A stretch of DNA of 64,000 nucleotides from Streptomyces physcomitrii (GCF_012273655.1 NZ_JAAWWP010000019.1:23652-87651), one strand, 5' to 3'; shown: positions 30,854 through 39,512, counted from the first letter of the stretch. Notes: generated from the sequence alone by a model not told the origin. Numbers and translations are program-made.

Positions 30854-32338
30854 TCAGGCGCGGGCGGTGACCTTCACGGGTTCGGTGTCCGTGTCGCTGT
30901 GCCGTTCCGCCCAGTTCTCCAGGGCGGTGCGGCAGGCGTGGTCGAGGTGGTGGACCTGGGAGAGGTCCAGCTCGACCGGCCGGTCCTGCGGCAGGGACTC
31001 CAGGCTGTCCAGGATCTTCGGCAGCCGCAGGAAGGTCGCGTTGCCGGTGAGGTGCGCCTGCACCGGGCCCGCTCCCTTGTCGATGATCTCCAGCCGGACG
31101 TGCGAGGCCTCCCAGGCGGTCTTGGCGACCGCGAGGGCGAGGCCGATCAGGACACCCTCGAACATGTTGATCGCCACGATCGCGAGCGCGGTCACGACCA
31201 GGATCACCGCCTCGCTGCGGTGCTCCCGCCACAGCGTGCGCAGCCCCTGGAGCGGGATCAGCTTGAAGCCCGCGTGCACCAGGACGCCCGCGAGCGCGGG
31301 GATCGGGATGATGCCGAGCGCCGCCGGGAGCAGCGCGGCGAAGAGCAGCAGCCAGACGCCGTGCATCACCCGGGAGGCCTTGGTACGCGCCCCGGCCTGC
31401 ACATTGGCCGCGCTGCGCACGATCACCGCGGTCATCGGCAGGGCGCCGAGGATCCCGCAGATCGTGTTGCCGACGCCCTGGGCCATCAGCTCCTTGTCGT
31501 AGTGGGTGCGCGGACCGTCGTGCAGCCGGTCCACGGCCGCCGCGCTGAACAGGCTCTCCGCGGAGGCGATCAGCGTGAAGGCGAGGATGGTGCTCAGCAG
31601 CGCGAGGCTGCCCAGCTCCCCGAACTCACCGAGCCCCGGGGGCTGTACGGAGTCGACGAGCCCCTGGACCTCCACCTCCGCCACCGGCAGCGAGAAGCCG
31701 AGCGAGACGGCCACGGCCAGCGCGACCGCGGCGAGCGGCCCCGGCACCACCCGTACCTTGGCGGGCAGGTGCTTCCAGAGCACGAGCACCGCGATGGTGC
31801 CCGCGCCGAGCAGCAGCGAGGCGCGCGCGCCGGAGGAGCCCACGGAGTCCGCGAGCAGCTCCGGCAGCCCGGTGATCTTGTCGATCCCGGTCTCGGGGGC
31901 CTTGGCGCCGGCCATCGAGTACAGCTGCCCGGCGATCAGGACGAGGCCGATGCCCGCGAGCATCCCCTCGACCACCGCGACCGAGATGGCCCGGAACCAG
32001 CGGCCCCAGCGCAGGGCGCCCATCACCAGCTGGAGCAGCCCGGTGGCGAGCACGATCACGCCGAGCACCGGGAGCCCGAACTCCTGCACGGCCTCGTAGA
32101 CGAGCACGGTGAGACCGGCCGCGGGGCCGGAGACCTGGAGGCTGCTGCCCGGCAGCAGACCGGTGACGATGCCGCCGACGATGCCGGTGATCAGACCGAT
32201 CTCGGCCGGTACGCCGGAGGCCACCGCCACGCCGACGCACAGTGGCAGCGCGACCAGGAAGACGACCAGGGAGGCGGTGAAGTCCTGCCGGAAGAGGGAG
32301 GATTCGAAGTAGCGCGAGAGCTTCACGGGGCCGCTCAC
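30854..32338 (-). CDS. SulP-family anion transporter with STAS domain
   Basis: 494 residues. The N-terminal ~390 residues are a SLC26/SulP membrane domain (FRQDFTASLVVFLVALPLCVGVAVASG, SLQVSGPAAGLTVLVYEAV and many further helices). The C-terminal ~85 residues form a reduced STAS domain (FLRLPKILDSLESLPQDRPV, then ELDLSQVHHLDHACRTAL). The family moves sulfate, bicarbonate or other anions. Its GTG start overlaps the carbonic anhydrase stop (GTGA), so the two are co-translated. This pairing argues for bicarbonate as the substrate, as in BicA-type transporters, but that is inference from context. Confidence 0.92.
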   Translation of the reverse strand: MSGPVKLSRYFESSLFRQDFTASLVVFLVALPLCVGVAVASGVPAEIGLITGIVGGIVTGLLPGSSLQVSGPAAGLTVLVYEAVQEFGLPVLGVIVLATGLLQLVMGALRWGRWFRAISVAVVEGMLAGIGLVLIAGQLYSMAGAKAPETGIDKITGLPELLADSVGSSGARASLLLGAGTIAVLVLWKHLPAKVRVVPGPLAAVALAVAVSLGFSLPVAEVEVQGLVDSVQPPGLGEFGELGSLALLSTILAFTLIASAESLFSAAAVDRLHDGPRTHYDKELMAQGVGNTICGILGALPMTAVIVRSAANVQAGARTKASRVMHGVWLLLFAALLPAALGIIPIPALAGVLVHAGFKLIPLQGLRTLWREHRSEAVILVVTALAIVAINMFEGVLIGLALAVAKTAWEASHVRLEIIDKGAGPVQAHLTGNATFLRLPKILDSLESLPQDRPVELDLSQVHHLDHACRTALENWAERHSDTDTEPVKVTARA

Positions 32339-32925
32339 AGCGCCACGAAGGAGTCGGTCTCGCCCTGGTGGGCGAAGACATTGCCGGTGTGCACCTCGTA
32401 GTACCAGGCGTGCACCCGCAGTTTCCCGCTCTCCACCCGGCTGCTGACGCAGGGGTAGGAGAGCAGCCGCAGGAGCTGGGCGAGCACATGGTGCTGCACC
32501 GCCTCGGCCACGGCCGGATCCCGTGGGGCCTCGCCCGAGGGCTGGTCGGCGGCGTGCGCGAGCCAGTCGCGCACGGCCGGTACGGCGGTCAGGTCGTCGC
32601 CGCGCACCAGCGCGCCGACCGCTCCGCAGTGCGAGTGCCCGCAGACCACGATGTCCTGCACGCCGAGCACCTCCACCGCGTATTCGATGGTGGCCGCCTC
32701 GGAGGTGGGGCCGCGGTCGTAGGGCGGCACGATGTTGCCGGCCGTGCGCAGTTCGAAGAGTTCGCCGGGGCGGGCGCCGGTGATCAGGGCCGGGACCACC
32801 CGGGAGTCCGAGCAGGTGATGAAGAGGGCCTGGGGTGACTGGCCGACGGCCAGCCGTGCGAATTCCTCGCCGTGCGCGGCACCGGTGCGCGGGAAGGAGC
32901 GTGCGTGATCGATGAGGGGCTGCAT
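32335..32925 (-). CDS. Beta-class carbonic anhydrase
   Basis: 196 residues. Zinc ligands Cys38 (ITCSDSR, with Asp40 and Arg42 as the dyad), His97 and Cys100 (VVCGHSHCGA) are present, so the enzyme should interconvert CO2 and bicarbonate in the cytosol. The ATG at 32925 follows AGGAGGC at ideal spacing; the frame continues upstream to 33525 without coding character. Coupled by GTGA to the SulP transporter downstream, it likely supplies or consumes the bicarbonate carried by it. Confidence 0.94.
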   Translation of the reverse strand: MQPLIDHARSFPRTGAAHGEEFARLAVGQSPQALFITCSDSRVVPALITGARPGELFELRTAGNIVPPYDRGPTSEAATIEYAVEVLGVQDIVVCGHSHCGAVGALVRGDDLTAVPAVRDWLAHAADQPSGEAPRDPAVAEAVQHHVLAQLLRLLSYPCVSSRVESGKLRVHAWYYEVHTGNVFAHQGETDSFVAL

Positions 32926-33106
32926 GTCAGTTGCCTCCTGGGGGCGCGCCCTGGCGCGGGCGCGTCGACAAGTACGGGGGGCGTAGCACTGGCAAGCGGG
33001 CATGGGTGATCGTCCCGGCGCACGGCGCTTCGTGGGCGCGTACGGGGGCGGGGCGGTCCGTGATGGGGAACCCGGCCGACCGGAACGGTCCTGACCCGGT
33101 TTCAGC

Positions 33107-33484
33107 TCAGCAGAGGAAGACCTGCAGGGCCGCCGCGCGTGCGGTGTTGCTCGCGGCGGTCGGCCGGTGCGGGCTGAGGACAGGCGGCGGGACGTCCGCG
33201 GCGGCCAGGGTCCAGATGACCTCGCCGGGGTCCGGGTTCTGCCCGGTACCGGGCTCGGGCGCCTCGTCGGCGCGCAGCCGGTCGCTGCGGAAACGTACCC
33301 GCGGGTCCTTGTCGGGGAGTTCCTCGGACTCCCCGGGAGCCGGGTGCGCCTGGTGGAACCCCGCGCCCGCCATGGCCGCAGCCGTGCACGGAGCGGCGTT
33401 CGCCGCCGGGGCGGCGAACACCTGGAGCACGGCGACCAAGGCGGCGAACAGCACCAGGAGCGCACGGACGCGTGGCATACGCAT
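33107..33484 (-). CDS. Small secreted protein
   Basis: 125 residues. A clear signal peptide, RALLVLFAALVAVLQVFAAPAANA, covers about residues 6-30, with cleavage likely after ANA. The mature part is ~95 residues, hydrophilic and Pro/Asp-rich (PAPGESEELPDKDPRVRF), with one Cys near the start and one as the last residue, which could form a disulfide. No family recognised. The ATG at 33484 has GGAGAGGA upstream. Its promoter lies in the 257-bp region with the palindromes and TTGACCG repeats described separately. Confidence 0.7.
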   Translation of the reverse strand: MRMPRVRALLVLFAALVAVLQVFAAPAANAAPCTAAAMAGAGFHQAHPAPGESEELPDKDPRVRFRSDRLRADEAPEPGTGQNPDPGEVIWTLAAADVPPPVLSPHRPTAASNTARAAALQVFLC

Positions 33485-33572
33485 GGTCGTCCTCTCCTGC
33501 TCTCCTGGTCGGTGCGGCGGGTCACGGCGCCGGGGAGCCCGGCCGCGCGGACGCGGCGGAAAGATCTCCCGT

Positions 33573-33624
33573 AGCGAAACGCTAGCGTGCCGCAGTGCTG
33601 TGGTGGTTAACGCGAGGTTTCGCT
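33573..33624. promoter_or_regulatory. Palindrome cluster upstream of the small secreted protein
   Basis: AGCGAAAC (33573-33580) is matched by its reverse complement GTTTCGCT (33617-33624), and the perfect palindrome ACGCTAGCGT lies at 33579-33588. The cluster is about 90-140 bases before the 33484 start on the minus strand, so it is a likely operator/promoter zone; the regulator is unknown. Confidence 0.5.
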
Positions 33625-33690
33625 TCATTGCATCACGCAGGGTGCCCACCACGGGCACAAGGAGCAGGTCAGGCCGCATATTGCACAATT

Positions 33691-33708
33691 TTGACCGAGA
33701 CTTGACCG
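33691..33708. promoter_or_regulatory. Two TTGACCG direct repeats with 11-bp period
   Basis: TTGACCG at 33691-33697 and 33702-33708. On the minus strand they read CGGTCAA twice, one helical turn apart. The 11-bp spacing recalls PhoP-type direct-repeat units, but the bases match that consensus only partly. Confidence 0.4.
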
Positions 33709-33741
33709 TGATCTGGCCGAGATGAACGGCCTTGCCGCTGC

Positions 33742-34824
33742 TCAGCCGTTGACCAGCACTTTCCCCTCCCGGGCCAGCGAGGTCAGCCGGGACAGGGCGC
33801 GCAGGTACTTCTTGCGGTACCCGCCCCGGAGCATCTCCTCGCCGAACAGCCGGTCGAAGGGCAGCCCGGAGGCGAGCACCGGGACCTCCCGGTCGTAGAG
33901 CCGGTCGGCGAGCACCACGAGCCGCAGCGCGGTCGCCTGGTCGGGCACCGGCCCCACATCGGTCAGGCACACCGCCCGCAGCCCGTCGGTGAGCGCCCCG
34001 TACCGGCTCGGATGCACCCGGGAGAGATGGTCGAGCAGGTGCGGGAAGTCGTCGAGCGAGGCGCCCTCGGTCGCGTACGCGGCCCGGGTCACCTCGGCGT
34101 CGGTGTGCGGCCGCGGGGCCTCGGGCAGCCCGCGGTGGCGGTAGTCCTCGCCGTCGATCCGCAGGGTGCGGAAGTGCGCCGCGAGGCCCTGGATCTCGCG
34201 CAGGAAGTCGGCCGCGGCGAAGCGGCCCTCGCCGAGCCTGCCGGGCAGCGTGTTCGAGGTCGCCGCGAGGGCCACCCCGGAGTCGACGAGCCTGCCGAGC
34301 AGCGAGGAGACGAGGACGGTGTCGCCCGGGTCGTCCAGCTCGAACTCGTCGATGCAGAGCAGCTGGTGGCCGCCGAGCGTCCGTACGGTCTGCTGGAAGC
34401 CGAGGGCGCCCACCAGGTTCGTCAGCTCCACGAAGGTGCCGAAGGCCTTCTGCTCCGGCGCGGCCGGGGCCGCGTGCCACAGCGAGGCGAGCAGATGGGT
34501 CTTGCCGACGCCGTACCCGCCGTCCAGATAGACCCCGCGCGGGCCGGCGGGCGCCGCCCTTCTGCCGCGCCCGCCGAACCGGCGCCGCTTCCCGGCACCG
34601 CTCGCGTGCGCGCCGCCGAGCCCCGCCGCGAAGGTGCCGAGCACCTCGACGGCCTCCTGCTGGCTCGGCTGCCCGGGGTCCGGGACGTAACCGGCGAAGC
34701 GGACCGCGTCGAAGCGGGGCGGCGGCACCAGCTCGGCGACCAGCCGGTCGGCCGGCACCCGCGGTGCGCGGGCGCACAGCGAGAGCGGGGAGTCGCCGGC
34801 CGGGGAAGCGGGGGTGGAGGACAC
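33742..34824 (-). CDS. zapE: ZapE/AFG1-family cell-division ATPase
   Basis: 360 residues. Walker A GGYGVGKTHLLASLWH at about residues 105-120, sensor-like HQLLCIDEFELDDPGDT (Walker B with Glu), and VALAATSNTLPGRLGEGRF characterise the AFG1/ZapE family. In E. coli ZapE modulates FtsZ-ring stability; mitochondrial Afg1 relatives act on misfolded membrane proteins. Cytosolic, possibly membrane-associated. The GTG at 34824 is preceded by TAGAGT eight bases upstream, which would suit a leaderless transcript (inference); the upstream frame to 35184 is non-coding in character. It is divergent from the RibD-like gene across 148 bp. Confidence 0.9.
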   Translation of the reverse strand: MSSTPASPAGDSPLSLCARAPRVPADRLVAELVPPPRFDAVRFAGYVPDPGQPSQQEAVEVLGTFAAGLGGAHASGAGKRRRFGGRGRRAAPAGPRGVYLDGGYGVGKTHLLASLWHAAPAAPEQKAFGTFVELTNLVGALGFQQTVRTLGGHQLLCIDEFELDDPGDTVLVSSLLGRLVDSGVALAATSNTLPGRLGEGRFAAADFLREIQGLAAHFRTLRIDGEDYRHRGLPEAPRPHTDAEVTRAAYATEGASLDDFPHLLDHLSRVHPSRYGALTDGLRAVCLTDVGPVPDQATALRLVVLADRLYDREVPVLASGLPFDRLFGEEMLRGGYRKKYLRALSRLTSLAREGKVLVNG

Positions 34825-34972
34825 GCCTACCGACTCTAGAGGCTGCCGCCGCCCCCGGCCGGGGGCGGCGGCGGGGCGGAACCGGCGCCGCGGCGGGCGC
34901 GGCCCCGGGAGTGCCACGCGAGCCGGGCGGGCTCCGGTGGACGGGCCCTGACCCCGTGCGAGACTGCACGCC

Positions 34973-35755
34973 ATGCGACGCCTGTTTCCTGTGACCGACG
35001 AGACAGCGGACCGCGGGGGAGGCCCGCCGCCCGGCGACCGCGAGTGGGACCCGGTGGAGATCGCCGGGGCGTACGCGTATCCGGAGGGGCCCGGGACCTG
35101 GCTGCGGGCCAACATGGTCTCCTCGCTCGACGGCGCCGCCCAGCACGAGGACCGCTCCGAGGCGCTGTCCTGCAAGGCCGACATGCGGATCTTCGGCGCG
35201 CTGCGCGGGATCGCCGACGCCGTGGTGGTGGGCGCCGAGACGGTGCGTAAAGAGGACTACCGCCCGGCCAGGGCGCGGCAGGTCTTCGCCCCGCTGCGGG
35301 CGGCGCGCGGGCAGGGCCCGGCCCCGGTGATCGCCGTGGTCAGCGCGAGCCTGGACCTGGACTTCGGCCGCCCGCTGTTCACCGAGGCGCCGGTGCCCAC
35401 CCTGCTGCTGACCGGTGCCGGGGCGCCCGCCGAGCGGATCGCCGCGGCGGAGGCGGCCGGTGTCGAGGTGGTGATCGCGGGGCAGGCGGTGGGCGTGGAT
35501 CCGCGGCGGATGGTGGCGGAACTCGCGCGACGGGGGCTGACCAGGCTGCTCACCGAGGGAGGGCCCAGGCTGCTCGGGCAGCTGGTGGCCGCCGATGTGC
35601 TGGACGAGCTGTGCCTGACGCTCGCGCCGGTGCTCACGGCGGGGGACGCGCAGCGGATCGGGGGCGGGCCCTCGATGGAAGTGCCAAAACGATTCACCCT
35701 GGCTTCGGTGATCGAGGAGGCCGGCTTCCTGTTCACCCGATACCGTCGCACCTGA
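34973..35755 (+). CDS. RibD C-terminal-like pyrimidine reductase family protein
   Basis: 260 residues with the RibD reductase / dihydrofolate-reductase fold: LRANMVSSLDGAAQ near the start, ADAVVVGAETVRKEDY (NADPH/ribose contact), RLLTEGGPRLLGQLVAADVLDEL and LAPVLTAGD. The deaminase half of RibD is absent. Family members reduce a pyrimidine ribityl intermediate or related substrate with NADPH; no other riboflavin genes are nearby, so the physiological substrate is uncertain. ATG at 34973. Cytosolic. Confidence 0.88.
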   Translation: MRRLFPVTDETADRGGGPPPGDREWDPVEIAGAYAYPEGPGTWLRANMVSSLDGAAQHEDRSEALSCKADMRIFGALRGIADAVVVGAETVRKEDYRPARARQVFAPLRAARGQGPAPVIAVVSASLDLDFGRPLFTEAPVPTLLLTGAGAPAERIAAAEAAGVEVVIAGQAVGVDPRRMVAELARRGLTRLLTEGGPRLLGQLVAADVLDELCLTLAPVLTAGDAQRIGGGPSMEVPKRFTLASVIEEAGFLFTRYRRT

Positions 35756-35760
35756 CGCTG

Positions 35761-35781
35761 AACGGAATTCAGAATTCCGTT
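35761..35781. terminator. Perfect palindrome AACGGAATTC-A-GAATTCCGTT, terminator or operator
   Basis: Ten-base arms around a single A, five bases after the stop of the preceding gene and followed by TTT. The stem-and-T layout suits an intrinsic terminator. It is unusually AT-rich for this genome, and as a palindrome it could also bind a dimeric regulator of the next gene. Confidence 0.55.
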
Positions 35782-35878
35782 TTGCCGCTTTGCATGACAA
35801 GACTCGCAGTCCCCGTGCCCGCACGGGGCAGGATGGTTTCCGCCAGGGCCGAGGGCCCGCGGAAGGAAGGGCGCCGAC

Positions 35879-36352
35879 GTGTTCACGAGCGTACTGATGA
35901 TCGAGAAGGCCCTGACGTCCGCAGACGTGGAGTTCGTCACCACCCTGCACGGCGACGAGCCGGTGCGCTTCCACCTCCTCCTCCAGCCGCGCGGGGACCA
36001 GGCCGACCGGCTGCTGCGCGCGCTCGACGACGTGGCGCTCGGCGAGATCGACCAGGTGGCCCGCGAGGCCGAGACCCCCGAGGGCGAGGAGGCGCTCGCC
36101 CCCGCCGAGCAGGCCCTGGAGGTCTCGCTCACCGCGCTGCACCAGGCCGGCTGCGAGGCGGGCGGCCGCCTGATCGAGGACCACCCCCTGGACGCCCTGA
36201 AGGCCCTCGTCGACGAGATCTCCGCGGACGAGGTCATCGTGCTGACCGACCCGCACTACGTGGAGGAGTTCTTCCACCGCGACTGGGCCTCCCGCGCCCG
36301 GCACCGGGTCGGCGTGCCGGTGCTCAAGCTCTTCTCCCACAGCAAGGCCTGA
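35879..36352 (+). CDS. Conserved hypothetical protein, universal-stress-protein-like C-terminus
   Basis: 157 residues, acidic, no signal peptide or membrane segment. The C-terminal third (DALKALVDEISADEVIVLTDPHYVEEFF then RARHRVGVPVLKLF) has the alternating strand-helix pattern of USP-type folds. The first part is helix-rich (FHLLLQPRGDQADRLLRALDD). I do not recognise a catalytic motif and would not call it an enzyme. The GTG start at 35879 has GGAAGG upstream. It is a single gene upstream of murC, in the same direction with a 141-bp gap. Confidence 0.75.
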   Translation: MFTSVLMIEKALTSADVEFVTTLHGDEPVRFHLLLQPRGDQADRLLRALDDVALGEIDQVAREAETPEGEEALAPAEQALEVSLTALHQAGCEAGGRLIEDHPLDALKALVDEISADEVIVLTDPHYVEEFFHRDWASRARHRVGVPVLKLFSHSKA

Positions 36353-36493
36353 GCCTCCTCCGCTAAGGCGGCGGCGCCCTCGGACACCCGATGCCACCGG
36401 GGCGGTCGTGGGGGCCGCGTCCCGGGCGGAAGGCTTAGGCTGGGGCCCGCTCCGCCCTCGTGGGCACCGCTCGTCACCCCTGGGAGAACTCGC

Positions 36494-37879
36494 ATGGCAC
36501 CCGGCCTTCCCCCCGCCATGGACCGACCGCACTTCATCGGTATCGGCGGAGCCGGAATGTCCGGGATCGCCAAGATCCTCGCGCAGCGCGGCGCCAAGGT
36601 GGCCGGCAGCGACGCCAAGGACTCCCCGGTCACCGAGGCGCTCCGGGCACTCGGCGCGACCGTCCACCTCGGCCACGACGCCTCCCACCTCGCCGAGGAC
36701 GCCAGCAGCGTGGTCGTCTCCTCCGCCATCCGCGAGGACAACCCGGAGCTGGTCCGCGCCGCCGAGCTGGGCATCCCCGTCGTCCACCGCTCCGACGCCC
36801 TCGCGGCCCTGATGACCGGCCTGCGCCCGCTCGCGGTCGCGGGCACCCACGGCAAGACGACCACCACCTCGATGCTCGCCGTCGCCCTGACCACCCTCGG
36901 CCTCGACCCCTCGTACGCGATCGGCGGCGACCTGGACCTGCCCGGCTCCAACGCCCGGCACGGCGAGGGCGAGATCTTCGTCGCCGAGGCCGACGAGAGC
37001 GACCGCAGCTTCCACAAGTACGCCCCCGAGGTCGCCGTCGTCCTCAACGTCGAGCTGGACCACCACGCCAACTACGCCTCCCTGGACGAGATCTACGAGT
37101 CCTTCGAGACCTTCGCCGACCGTGTCGTCCCCGGCGGCACCCTGGTCGTCTGCGCCGACCACGCGGGCGCCCGCGAGCTGACCCGGCGGCTGAGCGGGGT
37201 CCGGGTGGTCACCTACGGTGAGGCCGAGGACGCCGACGTACGGGTGCTCTCGGTGGTCCCGCAGGGGCTGACGAGCGAGGTCACCGCGGTGCTCGACGGT
37301 CAGGAGCACGTCTTCGCCGTCTCGGTGCCCGGCCGCCACTACGCCCTCAACGCGGTCGCCGCCCTCGCGGCGGGCGCGGCCCTCGGCGTCCCGGCCGCCG
37401 GGCTCGCCACCGCCCTCGGCTCGTACACCGGCGTCAAGCGCCGCCTCCAGCTCAAGGGCGAGGCGGGCGGCGTGCAGGTCATCGACTCCTACGCGCACCA
37501 CCCCACCGAGATGGCGGCGGACCTGGAGGCGATGCGCGCCGCGGCCGGGGACGGCCGCATCCTGGTGGTCTTCCAGCCGCACCTCTTCTCCCGCACCCAG
37601 GAACTGGGCACCGAGATGGGTCAGGCCCTCGCCCTCGCGGACGCCTCGCTGGTCCTCGACATCTACCCGGCCCGCGAGGACCCGATCCCCGGCGTCACCA
37701 GCGCGCTGATCACCGAGGCGGCCCGTGCCGCGGGCGCCGAGGTCACCGCCCTGCCCGCGAAGGACGGGGTGCCCGAGGCGGTCGCGGGAATGGCGAAGCC
37801 CGGTGATCTCGTTCTCACCATGGGCGCGGGTGATGTCACCGACCTGGGCCCGCTGATCCTTGACCGACTGGCGAAGTGA
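36494..37879 (+). CDS. murC: UDP-N-acetylmuramate--L-alanine ligase (MurC)
   Basis: 461 residues, full length. UDP-binding N-terminus FIGIGGAGMSGIAKILAQRG, ATP-grasping loop VAGTHGKTTTTSML (about 113-126), VAEADESDRSFHKY, VVLNVELDHHANY, and the C-terminal ligase domain with DSYAHHPTEMAADL. It adds L-Ala to UDP-MurNAc, the first peptide step of peptidoglycan synthesis in the cytosol. The gene lies outside the dcw division cluster, as is usual for a murC in this part of Streptomyces chromosomes. It is followed directly by msrB. Confidence 0.97.
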   Translation: MAPGLPPAMDRPHFIGIGGAGMSGIAKILAQRGAKVAGSDAKDSPVTEALRALGATVHLGHDASHLAEDASSVVVSSAIREDNPELVRAAELGIPVVHRSDALAALMTGLRPLAVAGTHGKTTTTSMLAVALTTLGLDPSYAIGGDLDLPGSNARHGEGEIFVAEADESDRSFHKYAPEVAVVLNVELDHHANYASLDEIYESFETFADRVVPGGTLVVCADHAGARELTRRLSGVRVVTYGEAEDADVRVLSVVPQGLTSEVTAVLDGQEHVFAVSVPGRHYALNAVAALAAGAALGVPAAGLATALGSYTGVKRRLQLKGEAGGVQVIDSYAHHPTEMAADLEAMRAAAGDGRILVVFQPHLFSRTQELGTEMGQALALADASLVLDIYPAREDPIPGVTSALITEAARAAGAEVTALPAKDGVPEAVAGMAKPGDLVLTMGAGDVTDLGPLILDRLAK

Positions 37880-37890
37880 GGACCGAGACC

Positions 37891-38295
37891 ATGGGCTACG
37901 AGGTCGACAAGACCGAGGAACAGTGGCGTGCCGAGCTGAGCCCTGCGGAGTACACGGTGCTCCGGCAGGCCGGTACCGAGCCCGCCTTCACCGGTGAGTA
38001 CACCGACACCAAGACCGAGGGCGTCTACTCCTGCCGCGCCTGCGGGGCCGAACTCTTCACCTCGGGGACCAAGTTCGCCTCCCACTGCGGCTGGCCGAGC
38101 TTCTTCGACCCGAAGGACTCGGACGCCGTCGAACTCATCGAGGACCGCTCGCACGGCATGCTGCGCACCGAGGTCCGCTGCGCGAAGTGCGGCTCCCACC
38201 TGGGGCATGTCTTCGAGGGCGAGGGCTATCCGACGCCCACCGACCAGCGGTACTGCATCAACAGCATCTCGCTGCGGCTGAGCCCGGAGGAGTAG
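37891..38295 (+). CDS. msrB: Peptide-methionine (R)-S-oxide reductase (MsrB)
   Basis: 134 residues. Structural zinc Cys pairs CRAC (Cys48, Cys51) and CAKC (Cys97, Cys100) are present. Catalytic Cys122 lies in RYCINSISL, and Cys66 in ASHCGWPSF is a candidate resolving cysteine. It repairs the R epimer of methionine sulfoxide in proteins, in the cytosol. The ATG at 37891 was preferred to the GTG at 37876 (which overlaps the murC stop) because GAGGA lies eight bases before it; either way it is in the murC operon. Convergent with the acyltransferase-like gene and separated from it by a bidirectional hairpin. Confidence 0.95.
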   Translation: MGYEVDKTEEQWRAELSPAEYTVLRQAGTEPAFTGEYTDTKTEGVYSCRACGAELFTSGTKFASHCGWPSFFDPKDSDAVELIEDRSHGMLRTEVRCAKCGSHLGHVFEGEGYPTPTDQRYCINSISLRLSPEE

Positions 38296-38315
38296 CGGGG
38301 CGGCTCCGGCCGGGT

Positions 38316-38342
38316 CGGGCCCGGGGCGCGCCGCCGGGCCCG
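38316..38342. terminator. Hairpin between convergent msrB and acyltransferase-like gene
   Basis: Perfect 9-bp stem (38316-38324 / 38334-38342, loop of 9) lying between and touching the ends of two convergent genes, so it can serve both strands. Confidence 0.65.
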
Positions 38343-38344
38343 CC

Positions 38345-39301
38345 TCAGGGCAGCCGCGTCCAGCCGGAGGGCGCGCGCCAGTGGCCCCCGGCGCGCAGAT
38401 GGGCCACCGCGGCGCGCTCCAGGCTGGTGCGCTGCGGCAGCTGTTCCAGCGGCTGGCCGGTGTGGCGGAAGACGAACTCCAGGATGGAGCCGTCGCGTTC
38501 CTCCTCCTGACCGGCGTACAGCTCCCAACGGCGCATGAACCGCACCACGTTGGACTCCTCGGGCAGATACGCGGCCAGCTGCGGGTCGAGCAACCAGGAG
38601 TGGCAGACGGCGAGTTCGGCCCCGTGCTCCGGGAAGTGCGCGGCGAAGAAGGGGCGGGCCCGCGCGAAGGAGGAGTCGCAGGCCTCGGCGCCGATCGGGC
38701 CGCCCACCGCCGGGATGTGCACGCTGAGCACCGGCCTGCCCTCCCAGCGGGACAGCTCGAACTGCAGCCGGCCGAGCCGGTGGATCACCCCGCGCAGATG
38801 CAGCGTCAGCCACCCCGGTACGTGCACCCCGCCGCGCCCGTACTTGTGGCGGTGGATGTCCAGCACCTCCCCGAGCTGCCCGAAGGTTTCCCAGGAGGAC
38901 TCCTCGGGGATCCCGCGGGCGGCGTGGAAGCGCAGCGTCGCGGGGAGGGTCGCCAGATAGAGGAGGACCAGGTAGTAGCGGGCTCCCTCGCCGTACTCGG
39001 CCGGCAGCACCGGGAAGATGTCCTGGCCGCTCGGTTGGCCCATGCCGTCGAGGAGCACCTGATGGGCCCGGTCGAGGATCCAGCGCAGTACGGGGTCGGC
39101 CGCCGCGGCGGGCAGGGCCGCGAAGATCTCCTCCCGGTCCTCGGCGGCGACCCGGAGCCGGTCGAGGAGGACGCGGGCCGCTTCGGGGCCGGGCAGCTCC
39201 AGCGGCCGCGCCGGGGGTCCGGTCTCGGCGAGGCGCCGCAGCCAGGCGTCGTCCCGGTCCATGCCGAGCCGCTCGGCGACCGACTGTGCGGTGAGTTCCA
39301 T
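38345..39301 (-). CDS. Acyltransferase-domain (GNAT_C-like) protein of unknown substrate
   Basis: 318 residues, no signal or membrane segment. The N-terminal part is helical (AQSVAERLGMDRDDAWLRRL, ILDRAHQVLLDG). The middle and C-terminus (ARYYLVLLYLATLPATLRFH, LGEVLDIHRHKYGRGG, LQFELSRWEGRPVLSVHIPA, ELAVCHSWLLDPQLAAYLPE, VRFMRRWELY) match the proteins annotated in Streptomyces as acyltransferase-domain / GNAT_C family. No acyl-CoA loop is obvious, so the activity is uncertain. The ATG at 39301 is the likely start; the frame runs to 39352. Confidence 0.75.
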   Translation of the reverse strand: MELTAQSVAERLGMDRDDAWLRRLAETGPPARPLELPGPEAARVLLDRLRVAAEDREEIFAALPAAAADPVLRWILDRAHQVLLDGMGQPSGQDIFPVLPAEYGEGARYYLVLLYLATLPATLRFHAARGIPEESSWETFGQLGEVLDIHRHKYGRGGVHVPGWLTLHLRGVIHRLGRLQFELSRWEGRPVLSVHIPAVGGPIGAEACDSSFARARPFFAAHFPEHGAELAVCHSWLLDPQLAAYLPEESNVVRFMRRWELYAGQEEERDGSILEFVFRHTGQPLEQLPQRTSLERAAVAHLRAGGHWRAPSGWTRLP

Positions 39302-39512
39302 GCCCGTATTCTTCACGGCCGCGCGGACGGGCTTCGCTCCCGGGGCTGTCACGGGGCGGTCAGTGCTCTTGCGCAGCCGATCGGTGCGGGGCGGCGGGCC
39401 GAGGGCCGTCCGCCGTCGATCGGGTCCGGACGCGGGGAATTCCCGGGCCGGCGCGGAAATCCGCGTCTGCCCGGGAATTCCCGGCCCACTGCCCTGCCGC
39501 TGTGCGGCACTG

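Noticed and set aside
35879..36352. Indole-3-glycerol phosphate synthase
   Set aside because: I recall this label on similar Streptomyces proteins, but at 157 residues it is too short and lacks the TrpC barrel motifs. No trp genes are nearby.
33107..37582. 1491-residue minus-strand open frame
   Set aside because: It is the antisense reading of murC, the RibD-like gene and others. Only the last 125 codons, with a signal peptide and a good ribosome site, form a real gene.
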